Source: Bacillus_BD oryzisoli_A (GTDB lineage: Bacteria; Bacillota; Bacilli; Bacillales; Cytobacillaceae). Taken from it: a DNA stretch of 64,000 nucleotides. Under the pieces are notes generated by a model. That model was given only the letters and a program-made list of their open reading frames with translations. It had not been told where the DNA came from and made no database searches. The stretch spans positions 62,001 through 126,000 of the forward strand of contig NZ_JBHZRC010000002.1 of assembly GCF_043641075.1 (NCBI RefSeq). Direction: 5' to 3'. Numbering within the stretch: position 1 is the first letter of the stretch; every line of letters begins with the position of its first letter. Below, piece after piece: positions 25,707 to 33,280 of the stretch. A program made the position numbers and the translations under genes.

Positions 25707-26090
25707 ATGACAAATCATTTAACTGAAAGTGAATTTCAGGATATCATTCGAAGAAGAAGTGAGGGTGTTATTACGTTTGCCGAATTCTTAAATGAATTGT
25801 CTCAAAAAGGGATATACGAATACGAAATTGATGTTGCTACAGGCCAAGCAACCTATAAAGCCAAGGAATCAAGCTTTAAGACAGATTCCCAGGTTACGTT
25901 AGTGGTTGCCAATACATTTAATAGGGATAAAGTATTAAAGGCAATTGCTACCATTTCACTTCCCTTTTTAGCGTTTCTTTAGGAGATTGCCGACGCAGGA
26001 ATTGTTCGGTATCGTGTACAAATTGAAGAGAAAGAGGTTGGTTACATTGGAATTGGAGGAGAGCTGCTCGAGGAACAGCTTACAATATAG
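25707..26090 (+). pseudogene. DUF1398-like gene interrupted by an in-frame TAG
   Basis: From the ATG at 25707 (GGAGG upstream) the frame encodes 91 residues to TAG at 25980-25982. It continues in the same frame for 35 more (EIADAGIVRYRVQIEEKEV ...) to a second TAG at 26088. Both parts fit the two-repeat DUF1398 plan: FAEFLNELSQKGIYEYEID in the first half and FLAFL-x-EIADAGIVRYRV in the second. The total of 127 codons is the normal family length. A CAG-to-TAG change is the simplest cause. A single base error in the sequence is the alternative, and either way the C-terminal quarter is lost if the stop is real. Confidence 0.6.
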
Positions 26091-26109
26091 TTATTGGTTT
26101 TGCCAAGGA

Positions 26110-26136
26110 AAAAAAAGACCATTATTGAGGTCTTTT
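26110..26136. terminator. Bidirectional terminator between DUF1398-like and sinI-like genes
   Basis: Hairpin AAAAGACC-TCAATAAT-GGTCTTTTTT on the minus strand, with a matching A/T-rich flank on the other side. It overlaps the end of the sinI-like gene and serves both convergent genes. Confidence 0.75.
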
Positions 26137-26250
26137 AGTTTGATTGATAAATTCTCTTATATCCTCAATGGATAATCCTTGTTTTCTTGCCTGTAAAATT
26201 AATTCAACCCACTCTTTATCTAGTTCATTTTCTTTCAATACTGTATCCAA
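26122..26250 (-). CDS. SinI-family anti-repressor (42 aa)
   Basis: A 42-residue protein with TTG start at 26250, eight bases after GGAGG. It reads ENELDKEWVELILQARKQGL followed by SIEDIREFINQ, which matches the dimerisation helices of Bacillus SinI (LDQEWVELM ... ISPEEIRKYL). SinI binds and neutralises SinR, the master repressor of biofilm matrix genes. No sinR lies next to it, so this is a stand-alone paralogue acting on a SinR-like protein elsewhere. The leader carries a c-di-GMP-I riboswitch and a hairpin that covers its ribosome site. Confidence 0.78.
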   Translation of the reverse strand: MDTVLKENELDKEWVELILQARKQGLSIEDIREFINQTKRPQ

Positions 26251-26261
26251 TATTACATCCT

Positions 26262-26287
26262 CCTAAAATATTGGGATATATTTTAGG
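26262..26287 (-). promoter_or_regulatory. RBS-sequestering hairpin (riboswitch expression platform)
   Basis: In the minus-strand transcript CCTAAAATAT (26287-26278) pairs perfectly with ATATTTTAGG (26271-26262) around a six-base loop. The 3' arm includes the first bases of the AGGAGG ribosome site of the sinI-like gene. The 5' arm begins with the CC that closes the c-di-GMP aptamer, so aptamer stem and hairpin exclude each other. Confidence 0.65.
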
Positions 26288-26362
26288 CAGCACAGCCATC
26301 ATAGTTTAGAACCTTAGACCTGTAGCTTTGCGTCCCTATCTTTCGAAAGGTTTGCCTTTATC
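26283..26362 (-). ncRNA. Cyclic di-GMP-I (GEMM-I) riboswitch
   Basis: On the minus strand the leader has the GEMM-I pattern in order: GGCAAACC, a P2 arm capped by the GAAA tetraloop (TTTCGAAAGA), the highly conserved GGGACGCAAAGC, then GGTCTAAG, a P3 arm, and a closing GCTGCC that pairs with GGC at the 5' end. The ribosome site of the sinI-like gene follows within about 25 bases. Ligand binding should stabilise the closing stem and free the ribosome site, which predicts an ON switch. The rest of 26364-26774 shows only a possible promoter and AT-rich sequence. Confidence 0.82.
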
Positions 26363-26774
26363 TAATTAACTAATTAAAGTACAATTTTATAGTACAAGGA
26401 ATTTTCTGAAAATGAAATATAAATGATGCTGCATTTTTAGACAAAAACTAACATTCATGCAAATCTCAGAGGATTAAAGTAACCTTATCCAATCATTTCA
26501 AGGTGTTTTTCATATGGAATAACCTATTTCACCTCTTTCTTTTAGCCCCGTAAAGGACCCTCTCTATATGCACTCAAGTTCATTATATACCTATCTATTA
26601 TTATATAATCATACATGAAATGAAAACTAGTATTATGAACTGAAAATTCAAAATAAAGCAGAGGGACGGTTCTTTTGCTTCCAATCCTTTCTCCTATCAT
26701 GTATGAGATAAATCACAATCGTGAGTGATGTATGGGTTTATACTATAAAGATAATGAATAAGGGGGTAAATTAA

Positions 26775-27158
26775 GTGAGTGAATCAAGCTTAACCACATT
26801 ATTTGACCAAATCGGCGCAGAAAAGATAGAGGAATTAGTTCGTGCTTTTTATCCAAAGGTATACAGTGATCCTGATTTAAGTCCATTGTTTGAAGGGGAT
26901 ATAAAGGAAATCATGCGAAAACAACGAATGTTTCTAACCCAATTTACGGGAGGTCCCGCACTTTACAGCGAAGAATTCGGACCACCTGCCATGAGACAGC
27001 GTCACCTTCCCTTCGAGATTACTCCATTGCGTGCACAATGCTGGCTCCGCTGCATGAGAGAAGCCTTTGCAGAAGTGGGATTGGATCAGCATCCAGCAGG
27101 GGTGTTTTTTTACAGCAGATTACAGCAGGTTGCCGGGATTATGATTAATTCGGACTAA
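26775..27158 (+). CDS. Group II truncated haemoglobin (YjbI/GlbO-like)
   Basis: 127 residues from a GTG start after AGGGGG. It resembles Bacillus YjbI: FYPKVYSDPDLSPLF, then RKQRMFLTQFTGGPALYSEEFG, the proximal histidine in RQRHLPFEIT, and a conserved tryptophan in AQCWLRCMREA. Proteins of this group bind O2 and NO and help handle reactive nitrogen or oxygen species. It stands alone and has no visible operon partner. An inverted TCAC-aatc-GTGA lies about 50 bases upstream and may be a regulatory site. Confidence 0.9.
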   Translation: MSESSLTTLFDQIGAEKIEELVRAFYPKVYSDPDLSPLFEGDIKEIMRKQRMFLTQFTGGPALYSEEFGPPAMRQRHLPFEITPLRAQCWLRCMREAFAEVGLDQHPAGVFFYSRLQQVAGIMINSD

Positions 27159-27324
27159 GTTTAAGATGTGGTTTCTCATAGAATGGGGTGCTCGGACTGT
27201 TTGAGACAATCCTCCCCCGTTTTACTATTTGAATGTTAATCCATAAATTGAATTATGGACCATCGAAATGCTCTGAAAATGGAGTAATGTGCTTCAGTGC
27301 CTTCTATTAGATATGTTTCAGCTT

Positions 27325-27675
27325 GAATTGTAGTGGCTTGGCCTTTAGGAAGCTGCTATGAGACATTTTTCTACTTTAACCCTGGTGGCTTGGTCTTTAG
27401 AGAACTGCTATAAGACATTTTTCTGTTTGAACGGTGGGGGACTGGTCTTTAGGAACCTGCTATGAGACATTTTTCTACTTTAACCCTGGTGGCTTGGTCT
27501 GAGAGAACTGCTATAGACGTTTTTCTGTTTGAACGGTGGGGGCTTGGCCTTTAGGAACCTGCTATGAGACATTTTTCTACTTTAACCCTGGTGGCTTGGT
27601 CTTTAGAGACCTGCTATAAGACATTTTTCTGTTTGTATGGTGGGGTTTTGTCCTTTAGAAACCTCCTATACGACA
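27325..27675. repeat. Tandem array of about seven 52-bp repeats (array A)
   Basis: Direct repeats of 51-53 bases, each with a core like GCTATRAGACATTTTTCT and a GGTGGCTTGGTCTTTAG-like part. GACATTTTT-type cores recur at about 27362, 27413, 27466, 27516, 27568 and 27620. Two versions alternate (CTACTTTAACCC and CTGTTTGAACGG), giving a higher-order unit of about 104 bases. It has no coding frame and no unique spacers. The remainder of 27159-27925 holds nothing else recognisable. Confidence 0.85.
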
Positions 27676-27925
27676 AACTTAACAAAAATAATTACAACCG
27701 TAGCTTTTCATCACATTGGAAAAAATTCCCTTAATCTCTTTCTTGCAAATCCCCCATATGATACCTTAGCAAAAAATCTATATATCCTGCTAGATTGGCG
27801 GTACCATTGATTGAAGTTCCCTCATTTGTTAGAATATTATTGCAACAAGAATTAAAATAATTTTCTAGTATGCAAATGTTGTTAAATGATATAGAAGGAT
27901 TTTTATTTTTGGGGGAAATAAGGAA

Positions 27926-28648
27926 ATGTCAACAGTAGTAGAAAGAAATCTTTCTGAGAGATTTGAAGTCGCGTTTAACCAGATTCATAGCTGGCTTCAG
28001 AAAAATATAAGAGATGCTCATTCTAATAATTTCACTGATTTGCTAAAAAGTGGGTTTCCACAGCACTCACTGATTCGCAAAAATTATCATGACTTAAAAA
28101 TGTTTGCTCGTCTGCGCAATTCAATCGTACACGAGAAAATTGATCAAGGATTCTATATAGCAGAGCCGCATGAAACGGTGGTTGAGCAGATTGAAAAAAT
28201 TGCTTCATTGGTATATCAGCCAAGATATGCTCATTTAATCGGCTCTAAACCAGTATTTTACTATCATGAAAACACTGTACTCGTTGACGTTTTACGAGTG
28301 ATGAAATCAAAGCCGTATTCGATTTTCCCTATTTATGACCAAGATGGATATAAATGGCTGTTAACAGCTGAGTGTATGATACAGTGGCTTGCCCTAAATC
28401 TATCAGATCAAACCATCCATTTAGAGGATATTCAAGTGAAAAGTTTATATGGCATCAGTAAACCACGTCCGGTTGAATTCATGGAAAAGGATGCTGAAAT
28501 GTTTGAAGTAGAAGAAATTTTTGAGCAATATCACCAGAGTAATCGCAGGCTTGAAGCTGTCATTATTACCGCTTCGGGTAATAAAACAGAAAAACCATTA
28601 GCCATTATCACACCAAGGGATTTAATTGAGATGGATACGATGATTTAA
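27926..28648 (+). CDS. Protein with HEPN-like N-terminus and CBS-like domain
   Basis: A 240-residue soluble protein. Residues about 1-95 are helical and contain RLRNSIVHEK with the R-x4-H spacing (Arg64, His69) seen in HEPN/abortive-infection-type domains. Residues about 100-235 look like a CBS pair: VDVLRVMKSKPYSIFPIYDQDG and later LAIITPRDLIEMD. CBS domains sense adenosine nucleotides. HEPN folds may be RNases or only structural, and whether this one is catalytic is unknown. It is monocistronic, with a terminator right after it. Confidence 0.65.
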   Translation: MSTVVERNLSERFEVAFNQIHSWLQKNIRDAHSNNFTDLLKSGFPQHSLIRKNYHDLKMFARLRNSIVHEKIDQGFYIAEPHETVVEQIEKIASLVYQPRYAHLIGSKPVFYYHENTVLVDVLRVMKSKPYSIFPIYDQDGYKWLLTAECMIQWLALNLSDQTIHLEDIQVKSLYGISKPRPVEFMEKDAEMFEVEEIFEQYHQSNRRLEAVIITASGNKTEKPLAIITPRDLIEMDTMI

Positions 28649-28663
28649 TGAATCAAGTAGATG

Positions 28664-28713
28664 AAAAAATCCCAATGTACAACCATGTAAAGTCTTGTAC
28701 ATTGGGATTTTTT
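28664..28713 (+). terminator. Strong terminator after the HEPN-CBS-like gene
   Basis: AAAAAATCCCAATGTACAA pairs with TTGTACATTGGGATTTTTT around a 12-base loop, a long perfect stem with a T run. Confidence 0.85.
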
Positions 28714-28783
28714 CAAATTTTAATACATTTTTATCAGATTAGTATATGTAGATAAAGATTCGTCATAGCAGGTTCAATCTGCA

Positions 28784-29068
28784 TTATCTTTTATAAAGCT
28801 CTTTAGAGGATAGCCAGTCTAAAAAATAATGATACGGATAATAAGTAGTTCCCTTCAACTCCATTTTTGGTGCATCAGGATATTTAGTTAACAGCTCGTT
28901 GACTTCTTCTTTACTTAAACCTAAATAAAGGTGCAAATCCCTTTCCTTGATTAATGTCGGATATGAGGATGGGCTCCCTTTTGGATTCTTAAAATTCTTT
29001 AATCCATCCCCTATAAAATAGCCTAAAGCTGCTAATCCAATGCCTATCCAGAAAAAACTAATATCCAT
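28784..29068 (-). CDS. Small membrane-anchored protein with helix-turn-helix-like tail
   Basis: 94 residues. An N-terminal membrane segment (ISFFWIGIGLAALGYFIG) is followed by a soluble tail. The tail has an LHLYLGLSKEEVNELLTKYPDAP stretch that could fold as an excisionase/MerR-like helix-turn-helix, then YYPYHYFLDWL. I do not recognise a named family. It is not obviously linked to its neighbours. Confidence 0.55.
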   Translation of the reverse strand: MDISFFWIGIGLAALGYFIGDGLKNFKNPKGSPSSYPTLIKERDLHLYLGLSKEEVNELLTKYPDAPKMELKGTTYYPYHYFLDWLSSKELYKR

Positions 29069-29145
29069 TTAGTGTTACCCCTTCCCTTAAGGTCCTTTAC
29101 TTTCATACGGTTGAGGGCGTAAAAGGTTTCCTTCTTTTTCATTAA

Positions 29146-29198
29146 TTTAACACAGTACAGCGCCGGGGGACTGTCCCCCGGCGCTGTACTGTGTTAAA
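29146..29198. repeat. Perfect 53-bp palindrome
   Basis: Two 26-base arms around a single central T form an uninterrupted GC-rich inverted repeat (core CGCCGGGGGAC/GTCCCCCGGCG). It lies between two minus-strand genes. It has no T run, so it is more likely a dispersed palindromic element than an ordinary terminator, though it could stop transcription or stabilise mRNA ends. Confidence 0.9.
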
Positions 29199-29199
29199 G

Positions 29200-29625
29200 C
29201 TAGTGTTGTGCTCGTCTATATTGGTACTGTTTCCACTGGTACAATATAAAACAGCCTATGCAAAATCCTAGTATCGCGATGAATGCTGCTGTTGCAACCA
29301 TTATCGTAAAAACGTATCCTGCTGTATTCCAGCCAAGTAAGAAGCTTACAAAGCCTGCTCCTAAACATAAAACTGCTATTTTTTGATTAAATTGCTGCTG
29401 TTCCCAATCTTCCGGGATGTAGCTTTTCATTGGTTTCTTCAGAAATTTTTTCGCCAATTGCATAATCGGATTATATCCAAATAGGATACCAGATAATCCA
29501 GCTATAAAAGGAATGAGCAATATCCATTCACTTTGGGTAAGCCAGGTTAATAAAACACTTATGACAATAACCGATTGATTTGTTTTAACAAGCGGTCTTG
29601 GAATCGAACGAGGAATCTCAGACAT
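29200..29625 (-). CDS. Small integral membrane protein, function unknown
   Basis: 141 residues with hydrophobic segments near residues 18-48 (two short helices, including WILLIPFIAGLSGILFGY), 83-105 and 108-130. The end is basic (WKQYQYRRAQH). Its N-terminus IPRSIPRPLVKTNQSVIV precedes the first helix. It resembles DUF4395-type proteins in size and layout, but the match is not firm. It is followed at once by the 53-base palindrome. Confidence 0.6.
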   Translation of the reverse strand: MSEIPRSIPRPLVKTNQSVIVISVLLTWLTQSEWILLIPFIAGLSGILFGYNPIMQLAKKFLKKPMKSYIPEDWEQQQFNQKIAVLCLGAGFVSFLLGWNTAGYVFTIMVATAAFIAILGFCIGCFILYQWKQYQYRRAQH

Positions 29626-29695
29626 AAAACCATACCTTTCCTATTGGTTTTATTTATTATATATCCATTCTCTCCTTTTGTCACGAAAAGTGTAT

Positions 29696-29737
29696 AAAAA
29701 ACCAGCAGTAGTACATGACCTACTGCTGGTTTTTTTG
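29696..29737. terminator. Terminator after threonine synthase
   Basis: AAAAAACCAGCAGTAG pairs with CTACTGCTGGTTTTTTT. A/T runs on both flanks make it usable in both directions. Confidence 0.85.
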
Positions 29738-29782
29738 ATTTATTGGATTAAATGATTTTACTACTCCAGCACTGCTGCAATC

Positions 29783-31195
29783 TTACTTCACATCAGCAAG
29801 TGAAGAGCGAAAATGCTTTTCTAATTGAGCGCAGATTTCCTCATTGCTTGCCTCAATCACTTCTACATATTGCGGTTTATCAAACAACGCTTTAATTTCT
29901 TCCGGATACGTTTGTTCAATGTCACAACGTTCGATAGCTTCATTGAATTTTGCTGGATGTGCTGTCGAAAGGGTTACACACACTTCACCCTGATCATTAC
30001 AATTTTCGTATGCTGCAACGCCGCAAGAAGTATGAGGATCTAATAAATATTGAGTCTCTTCATAATATTTACTAATCGTTTTCAGACTTTCTTCTCCCTG
30101 TACACCATATGCTGAAAAATCAGCTTGTACCTGACGCATCTGCTCCTCATTCACAGAGATTTTTCCCTCTGCTTTGAATTGCTCCATTAATTCAGCTGTT
30201 GCACTTGGGTTTTCATCCAACAGGTAGTATAAGTAGCGTTCAAAGTTGCTTGCCACCTGAATATCCATTGATGGACTGTAGGTGCTATGGAACTCTCCTG
30301 GCTGATAGACGCCTTCCTTAATGAAACGCTCTAAAATATTATTTTCATTTGTCGCAACAATTAGCTTTCCAACAGGCAGACCCATTCTTTTCGCTAAATA
30401 TCCGGCAAAAATGTCACCGAAGTTTCCAGTCGGTACACTAAAGTTGAGGCTTTGAATATCCTTTTCCTTTGCCACTTGGAAATAAGCATAGAAATAATAC
30501 ACGGTTTGCGCTAATATCCGGGCAAAGTTAATGGAATTGATCGCACGAAGATGGTATTTGTTCTTGAAATCCAAATCAGCGAAGATTTCCTTAATGATTC
30601 GTTGGCCATCATCAAAGGTTCCTTTAATCGCTAAATTTAACACACTTTCGTCATCAACCGTTGTCATTTGCAACTCTTGTACCTTACTTACTTTTCCATG
30701 CGGATGCAGAATGCAAATGCGGATTCCTTCTTTTCCTCTTACACCCTCAATCGCAGATGCACCTGTATCTCCAGAAGTAGCTCCGAGAATATTGATGGTT
30801 TCCCCTGTTTTCTTTGCGATATAGGAATACAAATTTCCTAAAAACTGAAGCGCTACATCTTTAAAGGCAAAGGTAGGGCCATGGAACAATTCAAGTACAT
30901 ACATATCATCCTTCAGCTTAACAACCGGAGTTACCTCAGGTGAACGGAAAGTACCGTAGCTTTGTTGAATTAATTCCTTTAGTTCATTTTCCGGGATTTC
31001 TCCATCAACATAATAGGAGATAATTTCAAAAGCTAATTCCTGATAGCTAAGCTTAGACATTGCCTGCAGCTTCTCCTCAGGTATCTGCGGGATTTGTTCC
31101 GGAACTAACAGACCTCCGTCAGTTGCCAGCCCCATTAAGACTGTATCAATAAAACCAATTTTGCTTACATTTCCACGAGTACTAGTGTATTTCAT
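29783..31195 (-). CDS. thrC: Threonine synthase
   Basis: About 470 residues from the ATG at 31195, which follows GGAGG; the TTG 12 bases earlier is less likely. It starts MKYTSTRG and has the PLP-lysine motif PTFAFKDVALQF (Lys about 112) and LGATSGDTGASA for phosphate binding. The length and motifs fit the long threonine synthase class. It converts O-phosphohomoserine to threonine. It is not in a hom-thrCB cluster here, so it may be an additional or displaced copy. Confidence 0.93.
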   Translation of the reverse strand: MKYTSTRGNVSKIGFIDTVLMGLATDGGLLVPEQIPQIPEEKLQAMSKLSYQELAFEIISYYVDGEIPENELKELIQQSYGTFRSPEVTPVVKLKDDMYVLELFHGPTFAFKDVALQFLGNLYSYIAKKTGETINILGATSGDTGASAIEGVRGKEGIRICILHPHGKVSKVQELQMTTVDDESVLNLAIKGTFDDGQRIIKEIFADLDFKNKYHLRAINSINFARILAQTVYYFYAYFQVAKEKDIQSLNFSVPTGNFGDIFAGYLAKRMGLPVGKLIVATNENNILERFIKEGVYQPGEFHSTYSPSMDIQVASNFERYLYYLLDENPSATAELMEQFKAEGKISVNEEQMRQVQADFSAYGVQGEESLKTISKYYEETQYLLDPHTSCGVAAYENCNDQGEVCVTLSTAHPAKFNEAIERCDIEQTYPEEIKALFDKPQYVEVIEASNEEICAQLEKHFRSSLADVK

Positions 31196-31427
31196 AGCAT
31201 CCTCCAAGAATAAAAAAATATATTCCTATCGTCACCTAAATTCGGTTTAGAGTCAATAAGAATTATACTGAAATACCTGAATAATTTAAAAAACATTTAA
31301 AGTAACAGAAACCTGTTAATTTTTTATTTAAATATAGCAAATATATAACCATTTTTTCAAAAATTTTAAAGTGCGTTTTCATAATTATTTCTATAGACTG
31401 TCTCTTTTCACTATCCTTTTTTCTCCA

Positions 31428-31456
31428 TTGAATAAAGTTTTTACTCTATGTATAAT
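31428..31456 (+). promoter_or_regulatory. Promoter of the guanidine riboswitch operon
   Basis: TTGAAT (31428-31433), a 17-base spacer and TATAAT (31451-31456). Transcription would start just before the riboswitch aptamer. Confidence 0.8.
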
Positions 31457-31482
31457 ATTTATTAATTATATATGAAAATGTT

Positions 31483-31603
31483 TTCTAGGGTTCCGCAGCT
31501 TTTAGGCTGGTCTGGTCCGAGAGAAAACTCACAGCAATGCTGTGTCACGGAAGGACAAAAGCCTGGGAGATACTGTTTAACAGTAATCTCCCAGGCTTTT
31601 TTT
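31483..31603 (+). ncRNA. Guanidine-I (ykkC) riboswitch with terminator
   Basis: The aptamer shows the ykkC consensus pieces CTAGGGTTCCG, TGGTCCGAGAGAAAAC, CACGGAAGGACAAAAGCC and GGGAGA. The last of these runs into a terminator hairpin GCCTGGGAGATTACTG-type stem with seven T (to 31603). When guanidinium binds, the aptamer keeps the first arm from forming the terminator, so expression rises. The downstream SMR pair fits exactly. Confidence 0.95.
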
Positions 31604-31634
31604 CGTTTCGTAGAAATTTAGATGGAGGTATACA

Positions 31635-31976
31635 GTGATGAATGCACATTGGATGAAGGTGTTTATTGGTGCTTTTTTTGAAGTGTTTTGGGTGATAGGT
31701 CTAAAACATGCAAATGAATTTTGGGGCTGGACAGGGACGATCCTCTCCATTATTGTTAGCTTTTATTTAATTGTACTCGCTGGACGCAAGCTTCCCGTTG
31801 GTACCGTGTACGCCGTTTTTGTGGGAATGGGGACAGCAGGGACTGTCTTATCTGAAATTATGTTCTTTGGGGAACCCCTTAAATTAGAGAAAATACTTTT
31901 GATATTACTTTTACTTGCTGGTGTTCTTGGATTGAAGCTATTAACGAAAGAAGAACAGGAAGGAGCTGATTCTTAA
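31635..31976 (+). CDS. ykkC: Guanidinium exporter, SMR family subunit
   Basis: 113 residues with four membrane helices. It has the conserved glutamate in helix 1 (FIGAFFEVFWVIGLK) and GTVYAVFVGMGTAGTV in helix 3, typical of the Gdx/SugE type of small multidrug resistance proteins. The stop overlaps the next start by one base. It lies directly behind a guanidine-I riboswitch. With its partner it should export guanidinium, probably as a hetero-oligomer. Confidence 0.93.
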   Translation: MMNAHWMKVFIGAFFEVFWVIGLKHANEFWGWTGTILSIIVSFYLIVLAGRKLPVGTVYAVFVGMGTAGTVLSEIMFFGEPLKLEKILLILLLLAGVLGLKLLTKEEQEGADS

Positions 31977-32290
31977 TGGCATGGATTTCATTAATCATAG
32001 CAGGCCTATGTGAAGCATTCGGTGTATTTACAATCAATAAATTGAATAACAATCGTGATTGGCAATCCTTATTCTTATTCGTTCTCGGCTTTGGAGCCAG
32101 TTTTTTATTTCTTGCCTACGCGATGAAAACTCTTCCGATGGGAACGGCTTATGCTATTTGGACAGGAATTGGTTCGTCCGGTGGAGCACTGGCAGGAATA
32201 TTGTTTTATGGAGAATCAAAGGATTGGAAACGATTGACTTGTATTAGCATAATCCTAAGTGCAGCAATTGGGCTAAAGCTTGTTTCCTGA
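31976..32290 (+). CDS. ykkD: Guanidinium exporter, SMR family partner subunit
   Basis: 104 residues with four helices, the helix-1 glutamate (IIAGLCEAFGVFTI) and a GTAYAIWTGIGSSGGAL segment. The ATG at 31976 shares its first base with the last base of the preceding stop, so the two are co-translated. It pairs with the previous SMR protein as in YkkCD. Confidence 0.93.
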   Translation: MAWISLIIAGLCEAFGVFTINKLNNNRDWQSLFLFVLGFGASFLFLAYAMKTLPMGTAYAIWTGIGSSGGALAGILFYGESKDWKRLTCISIILSAAIGLKLVS

Positions 32291-32309
32291 CATGTTTATG
32301 TGTAGGATC

Positions 32310-33020
32310 ATCTCTACCACAAGGTCACCAGATTTTCTTGGTGACCTTGTGCTTTGCGACCCCTACCCAACAGGCATCAGATTGCCTTCTTGGTGACCTT
32401 GTGCTTTGCGACCTCTACCCAGCAGGTATCAGATTGCCTTCTTGGTGACCTTATGCTTTGCGACCTCTACCCAGCAGGCAACAGATTGCCTTCTTGTTGA
32501 CCTCTTGCTTTGCGACCTCTACCCATTGGGCATCAGATTACCTTCTTGGTGACCTTTCGCTGGGTGCTCCCTATCCAGCGGGCAACAGATTGCCTTCTTG
32601 GTGACCTTTTGCCGGGTGCTCCCTATCCAGCGGGCAACAGATTGCCTTCTTGGTGACCTTTTGCTTAGCGACCCCTACCCAACGGGCATCAGATTGCCTT
32701 CTTGGTGACCTTTTGATTGGTGCTCTCTATCTAACGGGCATCAGGATGCATTCTTGGTGACCTTTCGTTGGGAGCTCCCTACCCAACGGGCATCAGATTG
32801 CCTTCTTGTTGACCTTTTTCCGACAATTCCCTCCAAACGGGCATCAGATTGCCTTCTTGTTGACCTTTTGCTTTGCGACCCCTACCCGACGGGCATCAGA
32901 CCTCCTTCTTGGTGTCCTTTTACTTGATGCTCCCTACCCAACGGGCATCAGATTGCCTTCTTGGTGACCTTTTTCCGACAATTCCCTCCAAACGGGCATC
33001 AGATCCCTTTCTCCATGACC
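32310..33020. repeat. Tandem array of about thirteen 52-bp repeats (array B)
   Basis: Direct repeats with a 52-base period. A well-kept core is GCATCAGATTGCCTTCTTGG followed by TGACCTT, and a more variable part is like GCTTTGCGACCCCTACCCAAC. Variants occur in blocks, as expected from unequal crossing-over or slippage. No start-stop frame runs through it with coding character, and the variable parts are not unique spacers. The rest of 33021-33280 is AT-rich leader of the next gene. Confidence 0.9.
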
Positions 33021-33280
33021 TTTTCCTTAGTACTATCTAATTAATTTAGTTTTGTCTATTAAATAAATCTGTATTTGCACCTTGAATTTAGTAAAATATC
33101 TTATATGTTGGATTCTATTTGACGAAAGAAAAAAAGTGTAATCATAATTTCAACATAATGTAACAAAAATTTTAATAGAATGAAATCTTTTTATGGAATA
33201 ATAATGAATCCGATAGCCTATCAAAAAAGATAAATTTCTCGTTTAATAGACTACATTTTTACAAAAAAGGTGGTGAAAAA

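Noticed and set aside
25980..25982. TAG in the DUF1398-like gene as pyrrolysine or programmed read-through
   Set aside because: Pyrrolysine is not expected in Bacillaceae, the position is not catalytic, and no structured element follows. A point mutation or sequence error is simpler.
26640..26690. Fragment resembling GAGGGACGGTTCTTTTGC hairpin elements of Bacillus
   Set aside because: Only one half of the usual hairpin is visible, so no feature is claimed.
27325..27675. Possible CRISPR array or sRNA cluster
   Set aside because: The whole 52-bp unit repeats with two alternating versions; no unique spacers, promoters or terminators inside.
29783..31195. T-box or other riboswitch before threonine synthase (31196-31427)
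   Set aside because: No specifier-loop or T-box sequence and no terminator/antiterminator pair was found in the leader.
32310..33020. Possible CRISPR array (regular 52-bp spacing, 28-bp conserved core)
   Set aside because: The parts between cores are also similar from unit to unit, so there are no unique spacers. No cas genes are near. It is a plain tandem repeat.
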